Source of the DNA: Cryptococcus deneoformans JEC21
Taxonomy: Eukaryota; Basidiomycota; Tremellomycetes; Tremellales; Cryptococcaceae
Assembly: GCF_000091045.1 (NCBI RefSeq)
Contig: NC_006680.1
Span: forward strand, 57,501-85,000
DNA length: 27,500 nt
Direction of reading: 5' to 3'
Part shown: positions 7,316 to 16,265 of the stretch, piece after piece
How the letters are laid out: each line of letters opens with the position of its first letter
How positions within the stretch are numbered: the first letter of the stretch is position 1
Position numbers and translations under genes: made by a program
The notes under the pieces: generated by a model
What the model was told of the DNA's origin: nothing
What the model saw: only the letters and a program-made list of their open reading frames with translations
Databases searched by the model: none

Positions 7316-9484
7316 ATGGGTATGTCGTCCGCCCTGCCAGCCCACAGCAAGCTACGCACTATGCTGACATTTCAATAGCACCCAAGAAGAAGGGCCAGAA
7401 GATGGCTTTGCACGAGTTCTTTGAAGAAGCCGGTAAGTCCTTTTAACGGGGACCTCAAGCGTCATTTTTATCATCGCGGGGACTCGTCGACTACGGAATC
7501 GCAATGTTTGGCCTACTGTATCAGATTTTGAACACGCCGGGCGGGGATGGAGTCGGAAGGTTCGAATGGAAGGTGGAATACGGGTATCTGTGGAAGGATG
7601 GAAGGAAGGAGCGGGACGTGTCGACTCTTGGCGGAAGATGGATGGGTAGGACTAGTCAAAAATGTGTGGAAGGGCCCCATCTCGTCCTATCAGTTCGAGC
7701 ATATGTCACCGAATTCTCTCGAGGACGATCTTTTCAACGATTAGCGACCACCTGGCGGGTCTTCCGGTGTGAAACAACCAGTGCTCGAAATATCGCGAAC
7801 GTCCTTACATTTCACCACTCGCTTCCCCCTTCAAACACGATGCTTGACGTCCCCCAGAATTACCATTATGGACTTCAACTAACAATAACATAGCTACCAG
7901 CGGCTCTTCTTGGGCTGACGACGACTTTGACCTTCCCACCGCTCGTAAGCCTTTCTCTTTTCTCATTTCCCCACTTCATCTAACAGCGCTCCGTAGCCGC
8001 CGCGCGTGAGGAGTCTGGATCTGGTCTCAAGAGAGGCGACCCCGGATACTTTGAATCCCTCCCCGACCGAGGCTCTCGTCAAGCCACGTTTGCCGGTGCC
8101 CCCGCTCAGCGAGAAGAACTTCCCCTCCCCACCGTGCCCCCCTTCACCGCTTTCATTGGTAACCTCTCTTTCGAGCCTGATGTTGAAGAGGAAGTGCGAG
8201 CTTTCTTCAACGACCTCGACCCTGTTAGCGTGAGGATCGTCAAGGATCCTCAGGGTAAGCCCAAGGGCTTTGGGTATGCAGAATTCAAGACTCAGGATGG
8301 CTTGAAGCAGGCGCTGGATAGGAGTATGTCTCAGTTGCAGGGGAGGACCATCCGCGTGAACGTTGCCGAGGCTCGTAAGCATTACTCTTTTTTTTCACCA
8401 TATCTTGAAATCTCATCTGACAAGTTGGTTAGCTTCTACCTCTCGCAACCCCCCTTCCGCGGCCGAGGAAGCCAGCCAGTGGCGACGATCCACTCCTCTC
8501 GTGTCTCGCGAATCTTCTTCTCAACCTTCCCGCCGTACCGGCGGCCCCTCCGAGCCCGCTGGCGATTTGGACTGGTCCGTCGCCCGAGGCGCCAAATTCA
8601 CCCCTTCCGCTCCTGCCGCTCCCCTTTCTGGTGTCCGCCGCGATTCTTCCGGCCCGGGTCACGCTCGTGAACCCCGCGAACCCGGGGTGAGCGATGCCAC
8701 CGATCAATGGAGGAGTAACAAGCCCTTAACTGAGAAGCTCGATCGCGACGTACCTCCTCACCAAGCCGGTGTGGCGCCTCCTATCGTGTCTCCCAGTCTT
8801 GCGGACACTGAGCAAACTTGGTCAAGAGGTACCAAGCTTCGAACACCTACTACCACTTCCCGTCAAAGTTCTGCCGACTCTACCCCTTCTTCTGGCGCGC
8901 CTCAAGAGAGGAGAAAACTTAACCTCAAACCCCGAACTGCTGGCTCCCCCTCTGCCACCGCCCCTGCCATCGCTGGTACCCCTACTTCTGGTATCTTTGG
9001 CGCTGCCAAGCCCATCGATTCCGCTGCTAGGGAAAAGGCCGCAGAGGAGAAGCTCGCTCAGCGTGAAGAGGAGAGGAGGAAGGCAAGGGAAGAGGCGGAG
9101 AAGCAAAAAGTTGCTGCCGGTGACAAACCCGCTGAGGGTGAAAAGTTGGGATGGAGGGAAGAAAAGTTGAGGTCTATCAAAGCCGCGCAGGACAAGGTTG
9201 CCGGTAAGCCCACCGCCGCCACCACCACCACTACCACCAACACCGGTGCGGGCCGAAAAGGTTCTGCGGACAAGAGCAAGAAGGACGAACAAGGTTTCGA
9301 GCAAGTCCAACCCTCTCGTAAATCAGCCCAAACCGGAGCCGTTTCGGAGAACAAGCCCAAGAAAGATTACACTACAAGGCCGCAATTCTCTTTTGCTGCG
9401 GCTGCGGGTGCGATTAGGAACGATTTGGTAGAGGACAAAGATGAGGAGGACGTGACCAAGGGCGTTGAGGAGGTCAAGATTTAA
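7316..9484 (+). CDS. TIF3: Translation initiation factor eIF4B (RRM protein)
   Basis: A cytosolic cofactor of the eIF4A helicase that binds RNA and helps load mRNA onto the 40S subunit. Five exons (7316-7319, 7379-7432, 7894-7944, 7997-8374, 8433-9484) give 512 residues. The start MAPKKKGQKMALHEFF is typical of fungal eIF4B. Residues 30-80 carry SSWADDDFDLPT and RGDPGYFESL motifs of the family. One RRM spans about 87-161, with RNP2 AFIGNL and RNP1 KGFGYAEF (126-133). The C-terminal half is disordered, with Trp-centred repeats (QWRRSTPL, LDWSVARGAKF, TWSRGTKLR, LGWREEKLR) like those of yeast Tif3, and a Glu/Lys/Arg-rich helix. The first coding exon is only ATG plus one base. Intron 2 (7433-7893) is 461 bp, by far the longest in the window. 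It is convergent with the hydrolase gene downstream, 164 bp away. Confidence 0.95.
7433..7893 (+). other. Unusually long intron 2 of eIF4B
   Basis: Donor GTAAGT and acceptor ACATAG after a CTAAC branch site delimit 461 bp, against about 50-60 bp for this gene's other introns. Retention would stop translation within four codons (in-frame TAA at about 7444). It contains a 129-codon open frame from 7504, but this has no recognisable content. I searched by eye for C/D snoRNA boxes and found none convincing. Confidence 0.8.
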
Positions 9485-9648
9485 AAGACAGGGAAATCGT
9501 TAGTTATGTGTGTGTATTGTGTGTAATTTTTGCAAGGGATTATACCGTATGCCGTTCATGGAAAGTCGACTCTATTTGTGGGTATGCAACTAAATTAGAT
9601 TCATAGTGTTCTTTCCCCAATTTCTTTTTGGCCAATTATTTATGTCGA
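9485..9648. other. Short convergent intergenic region
   Basis: 164 bases between the stop of eIF4B (+) and the stop of the hydrolase (-). It is AT-rich with a GT-rich stretch (tgtgtgtattgtgtg) just after the eIF4B stop. It must hold both polyadenylation sites, so the two 3' UTRs probably overlap. Confidence 0.5.
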
Positions 9649-10799
9649 CTAGCTTTTAAAGTACTTTGCAACGAAAGCAAACGAATCCTTGTTCGCCTGC
9701 TCTTTTTGCGACTTTTCCTGTCCATCCTCCATATCACCTCTTATCGTAAACCCATGGACGGCCCCAGGGAATCTCTTGACTACCAATTTCTCACCCAAAT
9801 TTTGCTTCATAATTTCTTCCACCTTATCCAAATCATCTTCACTCATGATATCATCTTTATCCCCTTTGAGGATGATGCAAGGGGTGGAGTTGATGTCTTT
9901 GACGTCATCGAGGACGAGGAAGGAAGGGTGGTTGGCTACCACGACGTCTACGCTGGACTTGGCGCCAGACTGGGGTTGGGCGAGGAGGAGGGCGTAGCGC
10001 GCACCAAAGCAATAACCGACGGCGGCGATCTTGCCCGTGGAGGTGTCGGAGCGCACGGATTGGACGTATTTCTCCACAAGCGGCCGGGTGACTGTTTATC
10101 CCGCCAGTCAGTTTGCTTGTTGGTTAGCATAATATCCATAACAGGCGATGCAATCATAGGTGGGGCAAGGAGAAGGATGTTGGGGGGTTGTTTTGGAAAC
10201 TTACCAGCCTCGCGGTGCTTGACAAGCCAAGGACCAAGGGCAGCAGCCGCTTTGGCGGTATCGGCGGCCTTGGTGAGTGCTGTAGCTTCGGCTTGGTGCC
10301 TCAGGTTCGGTACGATCGACTATCCGATATGAGATTGACGCATCACCATCACATGGTCAGTAACATTATCACAAGCAGCAAGTAAAAGGGAAGGGACAGG
10401 GGAGGAGAGAAGGGAATTTACCTGAAGAAGAGACTCGGGGATAGGATCACCCTCAAAGAAATCAGGCAAGAGGACCTTGTACCCCTGCCCAGCCCATTCG
10501 TCGGCGACGAGCTTGGAGTTGACGAGGTCGATCCCAAAGATATCAGAAATCAAGATGATTGTGTCTTGTTTCTGGCCCACTTGCCCTTCAGCTTTGCCTT
10601 TCTCAGCGGAGGAAGGGAGAGAGACGTAAGTGCGGAGGCCGTGCTGGATGGAGATGGAGCCGAGGGGCTTTCCGGAGTGGATATCTGTCTCAACCAGGTT
10701 AGCGGTGTCGTGGAGCCTGGCGAGTGGGAGAAAGGTAAGTAGTGCCAGGGACGTACGGCCTGTGATGCAGCAGGGAGAGACGGTGGTTTGTTCTGGCAT
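9649..10799 (-). CDS. Dienelactone hydrolase family protein
   Basis: An alpha/beta hydrolase of the dienelactone hydrolase (carboxymethylenebutenolidase-like) family; the natural substrate of fungal members is mostly unknown. Four exons on the minus strand (10799-10757, 10684-10422, 10319-10205, 10091-9649) give 287 residues. The N-terminus MPEQTTVSPCCITG has the Cys-Cys-x-Thr-Gly motif usual in fungal members. The nucleophile is Cys168 in AAVGYCFGARYA, followed by the acid in LKGDKDD (Asp218 or Asp221) and His253 in GAVHGF, so the Cys-Asp-His triad is complete. DIFGIDLVNSKLVADEWA at about residues 65-85 is the conserved segment after the second strand. Introns are 72, 102 and 113 bp. The frame stays open upstream to an ATG at 10964, but the added residues do not match the family, so 10799 is preferred. 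It probably acts as a soluble cytosolic enzyme, as no signal peptide is seen. Confidence 0.93.
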
Positions 10800-11879
10800 G
10801 GTGTAGTGATGGACTAGGGAGGGTTGAATGCGGTCCAGCAATTGGGATCGAGTGACTAACGTTCGTGAGCTCTTCCCAGCGTAGTATAAAACCGCTCCGG
10901 CGGAGTTGAGTGTATGAGAAGCTCCTATGACGTAATACGACTCCTCCACAAACCCATTTCCCACGGTCCACCCGACTCAGTCAACCACGACAACATGGAA
11001 CACTTCCAACGAACTTGGGCTTCCAACCTCATTACATCTTAAACCATGCGGTTTCTCACCAAGACAGCATCGATATCTCAACCTTATACACTTCCCACGC
11101 CTTTAAAAAGATCTTTCACCCATCGGATTGCTCGGTATAGACTTGAATCGCTAGTCGTCCAGCGCCTGGTGTAAAAGGCAGCTTCATCATGTCGCAGAAC
11201 TTTGGGTACTTTCCGACACATCGAGTATCCATGCAAGTGACAGGTTTAGTTTACTCACATACTAGCACTAAAAATACCCGACGCGTTGCACACCTACAAA
11301 GCCATTACCTTTTGACAGCTTGTTCACGCGCAAGAATAGGGGGCGGCCCTTCATCGGCTCTTACTCACTGGGTCCGATTCGTTGTTCAACACGTGAAAAC
11401 AAAAACTATCAGTTTCTGGTGGTCTGTTCATGCCATCATGGTGTGATTTCTCAAACGAAGATGAAACGGAGCTATTGGCCCTGTTGACACCTTTTACCGT
11501 GATGACAGCTGCGTGCGTAGGGAGACCAGGGAGGTGGAAAAGGGTCGGTGAGAAAACAGCATACGAGCCAGGAGCTCTGAGGTTACTTCTCGTTGGTTGT
11601 TTGTTCTACTCTTTTCTTGTTATATTTCTCCACCTCTCAACCTATTCTAAAAGCTGTTTGTCCCCATTGCTCATCTTTTCATCGTTCCTGTTGCCTTTTC
11701 ACTCATTGACTTTACTTCTCCTTTTCTCCTTTTCCCCTTTTCTACAGTGCGCGGACTATAGCGTCTTCTGGCCAGCGATTTCTTCTATTCCATCCATCTT
11801 CACTACCCTCTCCTCGCTCACTCACGCTCGCCACAGAAATATATTACGCCCAGCAAACACGCTCAACAGCGCGCTTATC
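10800..11879. promoter_or_regulatory. Long divergent intergenic region
   Basis: 1,080 bases between the hydrolase start (-) and the coiled-coil protein start (+). The right part (about 11590-11760) is strongly pyrimidine-rich, like a long 5' UTR or 5' UTR intron ending TTTTCTACAG near 11749. A 42-codon open frame at 11046-11174 is listed separately. The frame of the downstream gene is open back to an ATG at 11430. Confidence 0.45.
11046..11174 (+). CDS. Possible small basic ORF, 42 residues
   Basis: A complete ATG-to-TAA frame in the divergent intergenic region encodes MRFLTKTASISQPYTLPTPL followed by a basic tail with KRSFTHRIARYRL. The Arg/Ser/Thr-rich, acid-poor start looks like a mitochondrial presequence. 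It could be a uORF, an exon of an unannotated gene, or chance. Nothing else supports it. Confidence 0.15.
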   Translation: MRFLTKTASISQPYTLPTPLKRSFTHRIARYRLESLVVQRLV

Positions 11880-14800
11880 ATGCCCTCACGGTTCCATTCT
11901 CCTAGCAAGATGTCTCTCAAAGACGTCAAGGCACCTTTCAAGACGAGAAGACTTTCTGCATCTTCCATCTCCCATCCTTTCTCTGTCTCTCCCCTCTCTT
12001 TCAACCTTTCAGTCAGTCTTGCCGACTCGGGCAACAACGTTAACGAGGATAATCATGGGCATACAGATAATGGGATAAGGGAGAAACCCGTAGGAATCAT
12101 CAAGCATGGCACCCCTTCTCCTCCATTCGTGCCTCCCAAATCCCCTTCTCCTCCACCTGTCCCACCCAAGTCGCCTCCCCGTTTGCTTCCCCTTCCCCTT
12201 CACCCTCCCTCTCAACCTCTACCTTCCATTCGACCCCGACGACAGCCACAACGCTCTTCCATACCGGGAAAGTCTTTACCCAAATCTCCAACCAAAAACA
12301 GTATCTTTAAGATGGTAGCAAAATCGGTATCCATGCCTTCTCTTCATTCAACAACGAATATAAGGGTGAGTGAGAATGCTTTGCGGAGGGAGGAGGCTGA
12401 GGCGAAACTGAAGGACCAGGTCAAGAACAACGGTAGGACCAAGTATAAGGGTAAAGATACCAAAGAATTATCATCCAAAGCTCCAGACGGATTTAAGGAC
12501 AATCCCAGATGGAAGAAGACTACAAAGGAAAAGATCAAGCCAGCACCAAAGTCACAGGAAAAAATGAAATCACCGAAACAAGGGATACTCAAGTTCGGCA
12601 GAAAAGAGGCAAATCACACTCTGAATTCGAACTCGGAAATAACGGGAAAGAAGAAAAGCAAGGCTAAGATGGCGCAGGACGTTCCTCGACAGGTTCGTTT
12701 TCATCATGTCCCACCGACTCCGCCAGTTTCTGGTGTTTCGCGCGGTAGCAGGGATGCGAAGAGGAACAGAATTGGAGGTGCTATTACGTCTGCTGGTATG
12801 TACACCCTTTTTTCTTTTTTTTCTCAGGTTGCTCTATCTCTCGTTTTTTTGGTTTTTTTATTTGTTTATTTGTTTTTTTCTGGAGAAATAAAGCTGATGG
12901 GTTTCGTGGCAGAATCGTTAAGGTTTCCAATACCTTCCGTGCTGATTTCTGATATTGCTAACCAATGTACGTTTCGCCACCCACCATCTGTCATGGTCAT
13001 ATTGAGACAGATGCTGATGGAAAATTCCGTTTTCCCCTTCCCCTTCTGAGTATAGCGGTCGATTCGATGCTTGATCAAATGTTGGCTGCTCAAGCAAATT
13101 ATAAGCGTAAGGCACAATGTTTTACGCTCCCGATCAGAATCCGAGATTCGATTCGAACGCTAACAACTGTACATTGTTATCGGCTTCATAAGCTACATCG
13201 CCTATAGCTTTCCCTACCGCTGTACCAACCCCACTAGAAACAGCTAGCGAAGTGAGCACTCGTCGTAAGTACGGGTACAGTTTGCCCCTTTTTCTTTTCT
13301 ACACATCCTTTCGTGTTAGATTTTTACTGATCCTGACTTTGGATGTATGTTTATCGCACCCGTAGACGAAGGTCATGCACAAGTACAAAATCCGGTATAC
13401 GAGCGGGTGATGAAATCGGAAAAATCAACCCCTTCGCCGCCTAGCTCAATCGATACATATTCACAGACCCATACCCATATTTCCACGGCGAACCCCGTAT
13501 CTGAACCTTGTGCCGGGTATGGCTCGACGTCCCCATCTCTTCTTTCGGCTCAGGGTCCTACCAATCGAAGTCTGTCCATTTCTGGTGGGCTTGGTATCGA
13601 GACGGCAAGTCTTACCCGAGGAGTATCTTTGATGGAGAATATGCACCAAGCGCCGGAGGTTCGTGCGATGCCTGATTCGCAGCATAGGCGGGAAATGCCT
13701 GTGATTTCTGTGGAGATGGTTGATGACCAGGCGTACCGCGGAAATTCATATCCACACTTCGCTGCCGGGGGGGTTACATCTTCCTTCAACAGTTCTTTGC
13801 GGTCAACTAATACTAGTAGCAAGAAGGACAACCCTCAAGCTATAGTCTCTTCCACCCATTCGAATAGCACTACACCGTGGTACGACGTCTCTATCCACCC
13901 CACCGAACCTGCTTCACCAGCACTTTCAGCTATCAGTTCCTCTGCCGTGATTGGTGCTCCCCTTTCTTCTCATCCTTCTCTTTATCCTTCTTCGGGAGGA
14001 CCTTTCTTGTCGGTGGAAAGCGAAAAGAATTCTGGGGAAAGGCTTTCATCCAACTTTGAGCCGATCTCGAAGACTGATAACCCAAGACAGTCGGCGTTGA
14101 TGGTCGACCTAGGCATTGGTCGTCCTTACGATGAAGCTTTGGCCCAGGCTTCAAATGTAACCGCTATCACCGCCGCCCCGACCGCTACCAATACCACTAC
14201 AGGGATGAGGATGACATCCATTCCTTCTCTGTTGCCGCTCAATCAGCTCAAACAGCCGCTCAACGAGAATTCCTCCGCATTTCCGCCGGTGATATCACCT
14301 TCCATGTCTGAATCTTCTGGGGCGGAGATACTTCTCACCCCGATGGACCATCAATTCCACGGCCATACAGCTCACACCATGGCTAAGACTTCCAGCACAG
14401 GTGACGGCAGTAGTGGTGGTGCTCCTGAAGCCCTTTTAACAATGGAGGAAAGCTTGATGTATAGGGCCCTTTTTGCTCGGGCGTTTCAGCGAGGGTTCCT
14501 TACAGCCGATGATCTAAAAGGTGAAAAGACGTTTGTAGAGGCCTTGAACCCTGGAGGTCACTTGCCAAACGTGGATCATGGCGTTGCGAAGGAAATAGTT
14601 GCTTTGAGGCGGGAGAACGCAAGACTCAAAGTGAGTATTTCGTCTTCTTATTTCAAAGTGTGACACAACGCGAGGGAATAAAGGCTGATGACGAGTGTCT
14701 CTGGAAGACGCAATTGGCGGTTTCAGAGGATATCGTCGAAAGCCAAAGAGCAGAGCTTTCTGCTTTCCTACACTCGCCAAAATCCTCGTACTCCCAAGAC

Positions 14801-15807
14801 CCATGCTCTCCCAGCCCTTCCCCAATAAACTCTCCATCGCGCAAGCAAGGCCTAAAAATCACCATTGAATCGCCCAACGTCAATTCACGTCTACTGCGCT
14901 ACATAAACAGCAGCCTTTCAAGTCCGCCTACATCTCGAGGTGCGAAATACAACCACAGAAGATCAGCAGGCGTAGATTACCTAATTAATGAAGTGTGTCA
15001 GTTGCGAACTGAGCTTGAGATTACGAGAGACCGACAGGGACAGTGGCAGCATCGTGCAGAAATGGCAGAAACCCATCGAGAACGGGCTGAAGAGAGCGTG
15101 GCGGCTATGCAGGCCATGTTCGGAAGGGTAATGGAGGACCTGGACGAGGCTCGTCGTCGCTCACAAATGACAAGGGAAGAGAACGATAGGGCGAGGTCGG
15201 AAATGGAGGAAAAGCGGATCAAGGGGGAGGTGGCAAAGCTTGAATTGAGGAGAAGGGACGACAAGGAGCTATTGGAGAAGGAAAAGATGAAGGTCAAGGT
15301 AAAAATTATGGAAAAGAAGATTGAAGGGTACAATGAAGCGGTGAGGATGTTCAAGAACTGTCTCGTAGGTCTTTCAAAAGTTGTATCCGGTTGAATTAGT
15401 AAAAATTCTCATCCTGAAAGCTCTAGGTTGAAGTCGCTCAACTACGCGAACAACGTTCCGGTATCGAACAAGAACTCTTCCACCTTCGCACGGATTATGA
15501 TCATCTTTCTTTTTCGACCACTGCCTCAATCAAATCACCGCCCTCACATTCAGCGGCTTTACTTCCTGAAACAAAAAGACACCCTCACTCTCAACAACAA
15601 CGCATTGCGACACCTTCTTCGACCAACATTTCAACTAATGACCAGGACGGAAAGCAGGAAGGATCCCTTACTCCGGTAGGCCCGACCACTTCCAAGCGCT
15701 CGCAAAGTTTCCAACCGACCTCTGAAGGATCAAAGACTTCTCCTGGATTGAGCCGACCGTCATTCTGGAAATTCGCTTCGGCGCCTCGAACACAGGAGAC
15801 CATTTAG
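11880..15807 (+). CDS. Large proline-rich coiled-coil protein, not recognised
   Basis: I do not recognise this family. Seven exons (11880-12795, 12913-12966, 13011-13106, 13208-13264, 13366-14630, 14684-15364, 15427-15807) join in frame to 1,149 residues. Residues about 75-120 are proline-rich, with two VPPKSP motifs, candidate SH3-binding PxxPxK sites, followed by a Lys-rich stretch. The middle is Ser/Thr-rich and disordered. A short conserved-looking helix (ESLMYRALFARAFQRGFL) precedes a first coiled coil near 780-825. A long charged coiled coil spans about 890-1050. The C-terminus is Ser/Gln-rich and ends SFWKFASAPRTQETI. This layout suggests a cytoskeletal or polarity scaffold, which is inference. 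The stop codon at 15392-15394 seen by reading through exon 6 is avoided by a GTAGGT...CTCTAG intron (15365-15426) that restores a long open frame. The frame is open upstream to an ATG at 11430, so a longer N-terminus cannot be excluded. Confidence 0.72.
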
Positions 15808-16265
15808 TACGAAGGACCTGGCCCCACCCACGTCCCACTCAAACAAGTCATTTTTTTGGACAATTATAATAACGCTCATTATTCATGTGTTTTCGAAGAA
15901 TTAGATAATCAAAGTGAAAAGGTGACTTTAAGCATGGCAGTTGCGTTACCACGCGTTCATCTACCGTATGCAATCCACATTTTTCTATATACTTTAGATA
16001 ATAGGGAAGAAGCAGTCCTGAATGTGAATCTTATGCTCATACCATATCGCTTCCTCTGGCCGGGTTCGATGCACGGTCATTAAGAAGTACACGCCATTTC
16101 CCTACCGTCATACTCTTCTTCATTGCCATACTATACAGCATCCAAAAAGAGGCCACAAAGCATATCACTGGAGACATTTACTAACCACATTCGTCCCTTC
16201 AACCTTGCAGATCCACGTCCATCTCTGTCCTTCTAATCCACGTCCATCTCAACTCTTCTTTCCTA
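15808..16265. other. Convergent intergenic region, no gene seen
   Basis: 458 bases between the stops of the coiled-coil gene (+) and DCP2 (-). AT-rich near 15860-16020. A 75-codon plus-strand frame at 15856-16083 lacks family content and is most likely chance. Confidence 0.5.

Noticed and set aside
7559..7567. GGTTCGAAT resembling a tRNA T-loop
   Set aside because: No matching acceptor, D or anticodon stems could be drawn around it.
7504..7893. 129-codon frame inside the eIF4B intron
   Set aside because: It runs to the intron's acceptor out of any supported gene, has no motif, and conserved exons on both sides require splicing.
10800..10964. N-terminal extension of the dienelactone hydrolase to an ATG at 10964
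   Set aside because: The family N-terminus (CCITG motif) fits a start at 10799; the extension is not conserved-looking.
15856..16083. 75-codon plus-strand frame between convergent genes
   Set aside because: AT-rich 3' UTR-like sequence, no domain or splice signals.
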